Shown here piece after piece: positions 18,024 to 25,699 of a DNA stretch of 64,000 bases (the stretch's first letter is position 1; each line of letters starts with the position of its first letter). The position numbers were made by a program, and so were the translations under genes. The notes beneath the pieces are model-generated. The model had not been told where the DNA came from. It did no database searches and worked only from the letters and a program-made list of their open reading frames with translations. The stretch spans positions 62,001 to 126,000 of the forward strand of contig JAVEVE010000004.1 in the NCBI GenBank assembly GCA_034005165.1, in the 5' to 3' direction. The stretch is from UBA1573 sp034005165. GTDB taxonomy: Bacteria > Pseudomonadota > Alphaproteobacteria > Micavibrionales > Micavibrionaceae.

Positions 18024-18104
18024 CTATATGACGTAGATGATCACGCCTGTCCAAACTACAGCTAAACCAGCAATTGTTAATGCAGCTTTTACTACTTGAG
18101 GCAT
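18024..18104 (-). CDS. 26-residue single-pass membrane microprotein
   Basis: The frame from ATG 18104 to TAG 18024 encodes a peptide starting MPQVVKAALTIAGLAVVWTG, then IIYVI at the end: a basic start and one hydrophobic helix of about 18-20 residues. A strong Shine-Dalgarno, AAGGAGG, sits six bases upstream of the start, and a terminator follows, so it is a self-contained unit. A small inverted repeat (GCGGC-AATGC-GCCGC) lies upstream. Function unknown. Too short for usual gene callers. Confidence 0.75.
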   Translation of the reverse strand: MPQVVKAALTIAGLAVVWTGVIIYVI

Positions 18105-18250
18105 ATTGATCCTCCTTGCCTGTATTATGTTTATTATTATCTTCTACTTATAATTATGCGGCAATGCGCCGCAGCAAAGCAAAGTATTAGTGTGCTGCAA
18201 AGCGGCAGGAATTAAAGGTTTTTTAAGGAAAATTTAAGTTTTTCAGGTTG

Positions 18251-19303
18251 CTATCTTGAGCAAAACCCAAGACGATCTTTTTCGTTATGGCAGCACTTCG
18301 AAAAATGCATAGGGCAAAACCTTGAATTCTCCGATTTTGGAGAATGGGCAAGGCGCTTGATTCGTTCTGCAAGACCTTTAATAAAGGCGTGTGCTGTGGC
18401 TACGGTCGGGACGCGGGCAAATGCGGGGATACCCAATTCTTTTGCCAGGTGACGATATTCTTCCTCGATTTCAACCAATGTCTCAACATGTTCGCTTACG
18501 AAGGCATGGGGATAAATTAGGACGGGGACGTTACTCTTGGCTGCAAGTTCTAAAGCCTCCTCCGTTGATGGACCTATCCATTTAAGCGGGCCAACACGGC
18601 TTTGATAGCAAATGGACCAGTCAAGGTCTTGAATCTCCAATCTCTCGGCGATTATGCGGGCCGACTCCTCACATTGATATTGGTATGGATCTCCCGCCTT
18701 TATAATTTTCTCTGGGAGGCCATGCGCTGAAAATAAGAGACGCGGAGATAGCCCGCTCTGATTTTTGAGCTTTGTGTATTCCGTCTTAATGTTTTGAACC
18801 GATGCCTCGATAAATCCTTCATCGTCAGGATAACAACACAATAATCTGGTAGGTACTATCAGGTTATTTTTTGCGGCAGATTTTTTCCAGTCTTCAAAAG
18901 AAGAACGGGTGGTGGTAGTCGAATATTGCGGATAAAGGGGAACGAGAAGAACTTGATCCGGCGCATAATCTTTAACCAATTTTGTTACTTCGTCAGACAT
19001 GGGATGCCAATAGCGCATGCAGACAAAAACCCGATAATCTGGTCCCAGCTCTCCTTGCAATGCCCCTGCTTGCTCCATGGTATTTTCCAGCAAGGGTGAT
19101 TTTCCGCCAAGTCTGGCATAGGCAGACCCGGCTTCATTTTTGCAGCGCTTATTGGCTATAAGGCGCGAAATTAAAAAACGGGCAGGATAGGGTGCTTTGA
19201 TAATATTTTTATCCATGAAGAAATTGATCAGAAAAGGTCTGATAGATTCCGGTTTATCCGGCCCTCCAAGATTTAGTAAAACGATTGCTGTTCGTTTTTT
19301 CAT
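18251..19303 (-). CDS. hemH: Ferrochelatase with Cys-rich C-terminus
   Basis: Inserts ferrous iron into protoporphyrin IX. The N-terminus has LLNLGGPDKPES, the middle has PLYPQYSTTTT, and the iron-site His is in LFSAHGLP; a second conserved motif is CYQSRVGPLKWIGPST with PHAFVSEHVETL after it. The last 20 or so residues contain four Cys (FC, CC and FC), as in ferrochelatases with a C-terminal [2Fe-2S] cluster such as that of Caulobacter. Stop-to-start spacing to hemE is eight bases, giving a hemE-hemH operon read away from the origin. Confidence 0.95.
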   Translation of the reverse strand: MKKRTAIVLLNLGGPDKPESIRPFLINFFMDKNIIKAPYPARFLISRLIANKRCKNEAGSAYARLGGKSPLLENTMEQAGALQGELGPDYRVFVCMRYWHPMSDEVTKLVKDYAPDQVLLVPLYPQYSTTTTRSSFEDWKKSAAKNNLIVPTRLLCCYPDDEGFIEASVQNIKTEYTKLKNQSGLSPRLLFSAHGLPEKIIKAGDPYQYQCEESARIIAERLEIQDLDWSICYQSRVGPLKWIGPSTEEALELAAKSNVPVLIYPHAFVSEHVETLVEIEEEYRHLAKELGIPAFARVPTVATAHAFIKGLAERIKRLAHSPKSENSRFCPMHFSKCCHNEKDRLGFCSR

Positions 19304-19311
19304 TTGTAATA

Positions 19312-20337
19312 TTAGCCTCTGATTATTTTCAAAAGTTGATCAACATGGGACGGGGGCGTGTCCTTGTCAATCCCATGGCCCAGATTGAATATATGGCGTC
19401 CTTTCCCTAAAGTTTCCAGTATTTTTTCTGTTTGGGCTTCCAATTCAGGCCCGCCTGCCCGTAAGGTCATAGGGTCTAGATTTCCTTGAACGGTACAATG
19501 TTTTTGTAAATTGCGCGCAGCATATTCGGGTGGAACTTGCGTGTCTATACCGATACCGTCAACGGCAGTCTTCTCCGCATATTCTTCGTATAGAAAGGCT
19601 GCACCTTTCGGGAATCCTATAACTGGAGTTGTCGGTTTGTGATGTTTGATATGGGTAACAATTTTCTTTGTTGGTTCTATGACCCATTTTCGGAATTGAT
19701 CAGGGGGTAGGACTCCCGCCCATGAGTCAAAAATTTGTACGACATTGGCACCACGAGAAATTTGATTAACTAGGTATTCCGAAACGAGCCTCGTCAGCAA
19801 GTCAATTAAGGACTGGAATTTCTTAGGGTTTGATAATGCAAATACCCGGGTTTCATGAAAATCTTTTGTCCCTTTTCCGTCAATCATGTAGCAAGCGAGC
19901 GTCCATGGAGCTCCAGAAAATCCAATAAGATCTGTGCCTGAAAATCCTTCGTTGTCGAGTTGAGCACGGATCGATGTGACGGCTTGGTATACTGCGGAAA
20001 GATTCACGTGAAATTTTTCAATATCCGGATTTTCAAGGTCAGGTAACGGACCTAGTTGAGGGCCATGGTTTTGTGCGAATTTTAAATCCTGCCCAAGAGC
20101 GTGGGGAACAACGAGAATATCAGAAAAAAGAATTGCTGCATCAAATCCAAAACGGCGAATAGGTTGGAGGGTTACTTCCGTTGCAAAGGATGGGGTGTAA
20201 CACAGGTCGAGAAAGGATCCTGCTTCTCCACGAGTTTTCAGATATTCCGGAAGGTAGCGACCCGCTTGCCGCATTAGCCAGACGGGCGGTTTTTCTTGGG
20301 TATTCCCGTTTAGTGTGTGGTAGAGTTTTCCAGCCAT
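19312..20337 (-). CDS. hemE: Uroporphyrinogen decarboxylase
   Basis: Decarboxylates uroporphyrinogen III to coproporphyrinogen III. PPVWLMRQAGRYLPEY at the N-terminus and the ILFSDILVVPHALG Asp motif are the family signatures; GFSGAPWTLACYMI and NLGHGIDKDTPPSHV follow. 341 residues is normal. It is the first gene of the hemE-hemH operon, and its start borders the origin-like gap at 20338. hemE next to oriC is known from Caulobacter and relatives. Confidence 0.96.
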   Translation of the reverse strand: MAGKLYHTLNGNTQEKPPVWLMRQAGRYLPEYLKTRGEAGSFLDLCYTPSFATEVTLQPIRRFGFDAAILFSDILVVPHALGQDLKFAQNHGPQLGPLPDLENPDIEKFHVNLSAVYQAVTSIRAQLDNEGFSGTDLIGFSGAPWTLACYMIDGKGTKDFHETRVFALSNPKKFQSLIDLLTRLVSEYLVNQISRGANVVQIFDSWAGVLPPDQFRKWVIEPTKKIVTHIKHHKPTTPVIGFPKGAAFLYEEYAEKTAVDGIGIDTQVPPEYAARNLQKHCTVQGNLDPMTLRAGGPELEAQTEKILETLGKGRHIFNLGHGIDKDTPPSHVDQLLKIIRG

Positions 20338-20827
20338 ATCGGTTTTTTTCTGTGTTAGAGTTTGCTTTTCAAAGTAGGGTTTGTTTATCGGGTTCGGGCA
20401 TAAAAGCAGAAACCAACTTTTATAAAAAGATATATTTTTTTGTTTTTGTTGTTAGTAGGAGGGGTGAGTCATGGGGATAAAAATTTATCCTGACTTTTAT
20501 CCACATGCTGCATATGAACAAGAGTATTTCGAATCCTTGTTTTTTGTTTTTTTATCCCCTGATTGATTTTAAGGATTTATATTTGTCCACCTGTGAATTG
20601 AGAATTTGTAGATGCGTTTTTTACTTGTGGAGTAAATTATTCTTTTTTTATCCGTGTTGTTATCACATGTGTTTCCCACTCATTTGTCCACATCGGATCG
20701 TATTGAAAGTGAAAATGATCTTATTTACAGATAGTTGTTCTTTTTATGGCGAAATTATGAGGAGTTGCGTTATGAGGCAAGAATAGGTAGAGTAGCGCAG
20801 ATTATGACAGATTGATGGAATGAGAGT
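20338..20827. other. Probable chromosomal replication origin (oriC)
   Basis: A 490-base gene-free stretch beside hemE. An AT-rich tract at about 20411-20455 could be the unwinding element. DnaA-box-like 9-mers cluster next to it: perfect TTATCCACA at 20497-20505; one mismatch at 20472-20480 (minus strand, TTATCCCCA) and 20684-20692 (TTGTCCACA); two mismatches at 20485-20493, 20552-20560, 20583-20591 and 20626-20634 (minus). GGATAAA-AA-TTTATCC at 20475-20490 is an inverted repeat. GANTC sites occur at 20466 and 20531. hemE-adjacent origins are known in Caulobacter, and genes on both sides mostly point away. Confidence 0.8.
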
Positions 20828-21445
20828 ATGTTTCAGGACGCATATATAAAACTAGATCGTTTGGAAGTCGAAGAGCTTTTGGAAAAGACCAAGAAGTCTT
20901 TTGACGGCATTTCTTTTAATGCTGAGAACACTGTTATCATGTCTCGTGATTTGCCATTTTATCCGGGTTATAAATTTTATGATATGGCCGATCATTCACA
21001 TATGCCTCCGTCCCGACGTTTTGTTTTAATGAAGGATGACAAAATTATTGTCCTAGATTTTACGAATACGCCGATTTACACGTTGAATAATGATTTGCCT
21101 ATTCAGTTAAATAGGAACACGGTTAAGGATTATGTCCGTTTCTTTTTCACTTTTGTGCGTGGCCGCCACGGTCGGTTCATCATTGTAGAAAGTGTTGATG
21201 ATATTGCCTGGCGGGAAGAGCCGCCACCTGCCGCACGTAAATCTATCTCTAAACTGATCAAGGAAATTGCTTTTCACTCTTCCGATAATGGAGATGGTTC
21301 TTTTTTCTTGCAGGCACAAATGATGTTCAGAGATTCCCTATTTCAGGCTGATGTTACTGTAAAACCTGATGGTCTGGTACAGTTGTCAAATGAGTCTTTG
21401 TTGATCGAAGATATGCCGATTTTGGATGATACGTTCGGTCAGTAA
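20828..21445 (+). CDS. Hypothetical protein, 205 aa, beside oriC
   Basis: A soluble protein with no signal peptide or membrane segment. Beta-strand-rich stretches (RRFVLMKDDKIIVLDFTNTP, then LNRNTVKDYVRFFFTFVRG) alternate with charged helices, and the C-terminus is acidic. It is the first gene rightward of the origin-like gap. I do not recognise the family. Confidence 0.65.
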   Translation: MFQDAYIKLDRLEVEELLEKTKKSFDGISFNAENTVIMSRDLPFYPGYKFYDMADHSHMPPSRRFVLMKDDKIIVLDFTNTPIYTLNNDLPIQLNRNTVKDYVRFFFTFVRGRHGRFIIVESVDDIAWREEPPPAARKSISKLIKEIAFHSSDNGDGSFFLQAQMMFRDSLFQADVTVKPDGLVQLSNESLLIEDMPILDDTFGQ

Positions 21446-21579
21446 TCCAGATAGGCCATTTTTTTAGCTTTTCCCTTATTTTTCAGATAATTATTAACGA
21501 TTTTTGCGTAGTCAGTGCTTGACTCGAGACGTAAAATCGTACCATGATCTGTTCTATCACAAGTTATACGGAGGTAGAT

Positions 21580-21873
21580 ATGACCCGTTCTGAACTTATT
21601 CAAGTGCTCGCAGAGCGCAATCCGCATTTATATTTGCGGGATATTGAAAAAGTCGTTGATGCATTTTTTGGTGGTATAACAAATGCTTTGGTTCATGGTG
21701 ACCGTGTTGAGTTGCGTGGCTTCGGGACTTTCTCTGTGAAGGAACGTGGTGCCAGAGTGGGTCGTAACCCTCGTACAGGAGAGTCGGTTAAGGTTGATGA
21801 AAAGCGTTTGCCTTTCTTTAAAACAGGTAAGGAACTTCGCGAGAGACTGAACAAGGATGAATCCGGAGTATAG
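21580..21873 (+). CDS. ihfB: Integration host factor beta subunit
   Basis: A 97-residue DNA-bending protein of the HU/IHF family, dimerising with IhfA. The signature RGFGTFSVKERGARVGRNPRTGE carries the Pro that intercalates into the minor groove. The start is at MTRSELIQVLAE, with GGAGG five bases before; the open frame reaches back to 21544. IHF bends DNA at origins and promoters, so its position about 750 bases from the likely oriC is worth noting. It is 13 bases upstream of the LapA gene. Confidence 0.95.
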   Translation: MTRSELIQVLAERNPHLYLRDIEKVVDAFFGGITNALVHGDRVELRGFGTFSVKERGARVGRNPRTGESVKVDEKRLPFFKTGKELRERLNKDESGV

Positions 21874-21885
21874 GGTCGTATATTC

Positions 21886-22161
21886 ATGGCTTCATTGCTG
21901 AAAATCATTTCTACCATTTTTTTTGTTACCCCTCTGTTCTGGATTATTCTTGCTAATCGTGAAGAGGTTCCCCTTTCTTTCGCCCCTCTTTGGTCGAGCT
22001 ATAATTTGCCTTTTGCTGCAATTATTTTTATCGCCGTACTTTATGGCTTTGTATGGGGAGCTTTGATTTTTTGGGTGAACGGATCAACGCTTCGCCGTTC
22101 TTTTAAATTGCAGAAAAAAGAAATCAGAAAACTGAATACGCAAATTGGTACGACTGTATGA
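21886..22161 (+). CDS. lapA: LapA-domain (lipopolysaccharide assembly protein A-like) membrane protein
   Basis: A 91-residue protein with two hydrophobic helices (about residues 5-22 and 42-65) and a basic cytosolic C-terminal helix, the layout of LapA/YciS. The pair of helices with NREEVPLSFAP between them is the family pattern. It sits between ihfB and pyrF, a frequent order in proteobacteria. Four-base overlap with pyrF. Confidence 0.8.
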   Translation: MASLLKIISTIFFVTPLFWIILANREEVPLSFAPLWSSYNLPFAAIIFIAVLYGFVWGALIFWVNGSTLRRSFKLQKKEIRKLNTQIGTTV

Positions 22162-22865
22162 CAAAAATCTTTTGTGCGATTGATACACCTGATTTATCCC
22201 GTGCAATTTCTTTATCCGGCGAAATTTCCAAGGCAGGTTGTGGTATTAAACTTGGTTTGGAATTTTTTAGCAGTCTGGGGAATTCGGGTGTTCAATCTAT
22301 ACGTAATGCCTATCCTGATATTCCGATATTTCTTGATTTAAAATTTCATGATATTCCAAACACTGTCGTTGGGGCTTTAAAGGCTGTGACTCGACTGGGT
22401 GTATCTTATTTGAATGTTCATGCTTCAGGTGGAGCAGAAATGATGCGTTCTGGCGCGGAGGCTGTTTTTGAGGAAGCTGATAAATCAGGTCTTATAGCTC
22501 CAAAGCTTCTTGCTGTGACAGTTTTGACATCTATGGATCAGAAGGCCCTCTCTTCTGTTGGCCAGAATGAAGATACTGTTGGTCAGGTTTTGCGTCTGGC
22601 AAAATTGACCAAAGAAAGCGGACTTGCCGGTGTTGTATGTTCTGGTCGGGAAATTTCTTTTTTACGGCAAGAGCTAGGGCAAGATTTTGTTTTTATGGTG
22701 CCTGGAATTCGCCCTGCCGGAAGTGAGGCGGGTGACCAAAAGCGGGTTTTGACTCCAAAGGTCGCATTGGAACTTGGTGCAACGCATTTGGTGATAGGTC
22801 GCCCGATTACGCAGGCTGATGATCCTTATCAGGCGGCTTGCGATATTCTTTCTTCATTAGTATAG
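22158..22865 (+). CDS. pyrF: Orotidine 5'-phosphate decarboxylase
   Basis: Last step of UMP synthesis. The catalytic Lys/Asp block reads FLDLKFHDIPNTV, and the phosphate-binding motifs VPGIRP and THLVIGRPIT follow. 235 residues, TIM barrel. It overlaps lapA by four bases, so ihfB-lapA-pyrF form one unit. The next gene is convergent with 12 bases between. Confidence 0.96.
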   Translation: MTKIFCAIDTPDLSRAISLSGEISKAGCGIKLGLEFFSSLGNSGVQSIRNAYPDIPIFLDLKFHDIPNTVVGALKAVTRLGVSYLNVHASGGAEMMRSGAEAVFEEADKSGLIAPKLLAVTVLTSMDQKALSSVGQNEDTVGQVLRLAKLTKESGLAGVVCSGREISFLRQELGQDFVFMVPGIRPAGSEAGDQKRVLTPKVALELGATHLVIGRPITQADDPYQAACDILSSLV

Positions 22866-22877
22866 CTTTGATTAGTC

Positions 22878-23303
22878 CTAGCCACCGAGATTTGGTGTTC
22901 GTAGCGGCATTCCGCTTTTTGTAGCGGCTGTCTGTGCAGCGTCTACTCCGCCCCCGGTTACAGTATTTGCAGCATCCTGAATAGCCATTCCCGCAGCTCT
23001 TTTTACATCTGCGGAGTTGATAGACTGAATTCCATCCTTAACATTATCGTAGGCCTCTTTCAAAAAGCCTTTCATTTTCTCGTATGTGGATGGCTCCTCG
23101 TATGTTCCTGTGACTTTTCCAACGACGCATTGCGCTCCGGCTTGGCTGATACGAGCGTGAGTTGCAATAGATTGCGCGGATGAGTCAATACCTATCAGGT
23201 CTGTTGCAACTTTGGCGTTCAGATTTCGCTCGCCCGGGCTTACTTTGCATTCTTCGAAAGCTTTCAGTGTCTGGTCTAGCGTTACATCTGTCATCTCATA
23301 CAC
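22878..23303 (-). CDS. Hypothetical protein, 141 aa
   Basis: A small soluble, Ala- and Gly-rich protein with a run of amphipathic helices (about residues 75-130) and two cysteines in the first half. No signal peptide. An ATG at 23294 is an alternative start. An AAAGGG precedes the first ATG by four bases. It is divergent to hemJ. Family not recognised. Confidence 0.6.
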   Translation of the reverse strand: MYEMTDVTLDQTLKAFEECKVSPGERNLNAKVATDLIGIDSSAQSIATHARISQAGAQCVVGKVTGTYEEPSTYEKMKGFLKEAYDNVKDGIQSINSADVKRAAGMAIQDAANTVTGGGVDAAQTAATKSGMPLRTPNLGG

Positions 23304-23376
23304 CCTTTTTATTCTTACATAATTTTGTTAAGTTTATTGGATAACAATTAATTTTCGGTGTAGATTTACATATATT

Positions 23377-23823
23377 ATGCAAGATTTTCTTTTGGACTAT
23401 TATCTCTGGATTAAGGCGTTACACATTATTGCTGTAATTTCATTTATGGCAGGTATGCTCTATTTACCGCGTTTGTTTATCTATCATATTGAAGCACCAA
23501 GAGATTCTCAAATGTCCGAAACATTCAAGGTTATGGAGCGGCGCTTGATTAGGGTCATTATAAACCCTGCTTTTCTTGCAGCTCTATTTTTTGGCGGATT
23601 GATGTTTTGGGCTAATCCTGCACTTTTCTCTGAGGGCTGGATGCATACCAAATTGCTCTGCTTGATTTTAATGGGGGGGGTGCATGGTGCCTTTTCCAAA
23701 TGGCGGAAAAATTTTGCAAAAGATGAGAATAACCGGTCTGCAAAATTCTATCGGATCTGGAATGAAATCCCGACTATTTTGATGATTGTGATTGTACTGA
23801 TGGCGGTTGCAAAGCCGTTTTAG
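23377..23823 (+). CDS. hemJ: Protoporphyrinogen oxidase HemJ
   Basis: A 148-residue inner-membrane protein with about four helices. YLWIKALHIIAVISFMAGMLYLPRLF holds the conserved His that binds heme or substrate, and the paired motif GWMHTKLLCLILMGGVHG is also typical of HemJ (UPF0093). It oxidises protoporphyrinogen IX, the step before ferrochelatase. hemE and hemH are 3-5 kb away on the other side of the likely origin. Confidence 0.9.
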   Translation: MQDFLLDYYLWIKALHIIAVISFMAGMLYLPRLFIYHIEAPRDSQMSETFKVMERRLIRVIINPAFLAALFFGGLMFWANPALFSEGWMHTKLLCLILMGGVHGAFSKWRKNFAKDENNRSAKFYRIWNEIPTILMIVIVLMAVAKPF

Positions 23824-23834
23824 TTCTGTTGTGA

Positions 23835-24548
23835 TTAGTGAATGATGTTAAACATATTCGCTGGGGGAACGTGTTTATATGCTTCTTCAAGACATCCTTC
23901 CAGATAACCAGGACAGATATTGAGAACATGATGCTCCTTTTGAGCGCCCATAGCTTTTGCAAAGTCCAGTATCATGTTTCGTGTTGCAATCTGCGTAAGA
24001 GGAAGAGCTACAAAATGTCGTTCCGATAGGGGTTGGAATTCTAGATTCTTTTCATCGTAATTAACTTCGACATCGACTTGATCCGGTGTGATGAATGCAG
24101 AAAAATATTCCAGATAATCTCCGATGAATGTCAATGTTTCCCACGGGTTCGGAAAAGTCAGAACGTAAAGTCGTGATTGTGCGTAAATTTTTGGTGTGTC
24201 GTCATTATCGCATTCTTCGTTGCTATAGACTTGGCTAAACATATTATCCAGATCCTGAAAGAACCCATCTAGGCGGATTTGTATATCTTTGAGATATTGC
24301 GGATCATCGTAGTCATCAGATTTACATACGGAGAATTTTACGGCGATAGGCTTCCAATTCGGACCTGGGCTTATGCTGATATCTAGCCTGTCTTTGTCTT
24401 CAGGGTGCAAAAGTGTGTGAGTGATAATAATTTCTTTTAAGGTGTCTATCAAAGCTATGCCAAATTTATTCAAGGCTTGCTTTTTCTCCAAATGCTTCAT
24501 GTGGAGGTTATAGGCTGGAATGGAAAAGTGGGTCTTCTGCTCTGTCAT
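23835..24548 (-). CDS. Hypothetical protein, 237 aa
   Basis: Soluble, acidic and mixed alpha/beta, with no signal peptide. Blocks include LDISISPGPNWKPIAVKF and a negatively charged turn NEECDNDDTP. It lies five bases downstream of another unknown gene of similar size on the same strand, so the two are probably one transcript. The family is not recognised. Confidence 0.6.
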   Translation of the reverse strand: MTEQKTHFSIPAYNLHMKHLEKKQALNKFGIALIDTLKEIIITHTLLHPEDKDRLDISISPGPNWKPIAVKFSVCKSDDYDDPQYLKDIQIRLDGFFQDLDNMFSQVYSNEECDNDDTPKIYAQSRLYVLTFPNPWETLTFIGDYLEYFSAFITPDQVDVEVNYDEKNLEFQPLSERHFVALPLTQIATRNMILDFAKAMGAQKEHHVLNICPGYLEGCLEEAYKHVPPANMFNIIH

Positions 24549-24553
24549 TCTGG

Positions 24554-25351
24554 TTACTGTGGTTGTAAGGCTGGATATTGTGATTGCTCGTCATGAGGTT
24601 TTGCCAAAAGTCCCTGAATTCTTGAAAAAGACTCTATTATGCCTGCTTTGTTAAGGGCATTAGATGTTCCAAGTCCTGTCAGGTAGGCGTGTTCGGGAGA
24701 GATATAAATAGCAAAGGGCATATTATATAATGCTTGTTTTTGCAGATCCTGCCTTCTACTTTGCGGACCTTTAAGTATATGGTTCAGGACCATTGAGAAG
24801 GTTTTATCATTTGGTATTCTCGCAGAGTCTGCACCAAATGTCTCCAGTGTGGGGACGTTATTTCGTTCAGTGTATTGTTGCAGGCGTCTGACAAATTTAG
24901 CTAGGTTACTTATCTTGAATGTTATTTCGATCTGTTCGCCTGAGTTTTCTGGCAAGAAAATTGGCCCAAGAGACTTTAAGTGTGTTGTATCTTCATCTTC
25001 GGAGAACTCTACTTCAGTGAAGAAATCCATTAACGCATAATATTGTGTATAAAAAGCGCCCCTCTCTGAGGAGAGCTGAAATATCATGTCGAAACTATCC
25101 GCGTCTTCATTGTAGGACACACCTAATTCCGGTGTTCTGTCATCGGGATTTTGGCGGAAAGACATTAGTCGCAGAATTATTGCTACGGTTGAGTTAACTG
25201 CGCGAATATAGTTAATTTGATTCAGTGGCCAATTGGCCTCTTCGAGCGTATGCCCTTCGCTGGTGCGGTGCTGGCTTGACATGCGAAATTTCTGGCTGAT
25301 TTCCGGCTTTTGGATATCACTCGCGATATAGCTGACTGTGAGTTGCCCCAT
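24554..25351 (-). CDS. Hypothetical protein, about 265 aa
   Basis: Acidic soluble protein. The open frame continues to 25612, but the first 87 codons look unlike coding (AT-rich, many Asn/Lys). The start is set at ATG 25351 because GGAG lies nine bases before it; ATG 25366 is an alternative. The C-terminal segment MPFAIYISPEHAYLTGLG is the most structured-looking part. It is the upstream member of a pair with the gene at 23835 and faces rho across a 348-base gap. Function unknown. Confidence 0.55.
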   Translation of the reverse strand: MGQLTVSYIASDIQKPEISQKFRMSSQHRTSEGHTLEEANWPLNQINYIRAVNSTVAIILRLMSFRQNPDDRTPELGVSYNEDADSFDMIFQLSSERGAFYTQYYALMDFFTEVEFSEDEDTTHLKSLGPIFLPENSGEQIEITFKISNLAKFVRRLQQYTERNNVPTLETFGADSARIPNDKTFSMVLNHILKGPQSRRQDLQKQALYNMPFAIYISPEHAYLTGLGTSNALNKAGIIESFSRIQGLLAKPHDEQSQYPALQPQ

Positions 25352-25699
25352 TCCCTGTGGCTCCATTTTATTTTTGTTATTATGCAAATAATTAGATGTT
25401 TTTTTGTTGTTTGGCAAGAATTTATTGACAGTTTTGTCATAGACTTGTATATAGGTTCTGTCTTTTATAAAACTCCTGACAATTTTGAGGCTGTTAATAG
25501 AGAAGAACCTCGCGGGAGTTGGTTTAGTTCGGAGTAGCCGATAGTCATAAGACATTCTCAAGTTTTTCCCAGCACTTTTGTTTATTAACCAAGTTATTAT
25601 GCAACAACCCAACGGATAATTTTCCAGACCTTCGCAGGATCGTGTTGAGATCTTTATTTATCGAAGGCACAATTTCACCTTAAACATTATGAGACCCTC
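25352..25699. other. 348-base gap between a hypothetical gene and rho
   Basis: The stretch is AT-rich with several oligo-T tracts and short homopolymer runs. It must hold the promoter and leader of rho, which begins at 25700, and the promoter of the minus-strand pair. I could not pick out a confident -35/-10 pair, a terminator or an RNA gene. A minus-strand open frame runs through it but shows no sign of being coding. Confidence 0.4.

Noticed and set aside
24554..25612. Long form (352 aa) of the minus-strand hypothetical gene
   Set aside because: The first 87 codons are AT-rich with Asn/Lys composition unlike the rest; a start with GGAG at 25351 is better.
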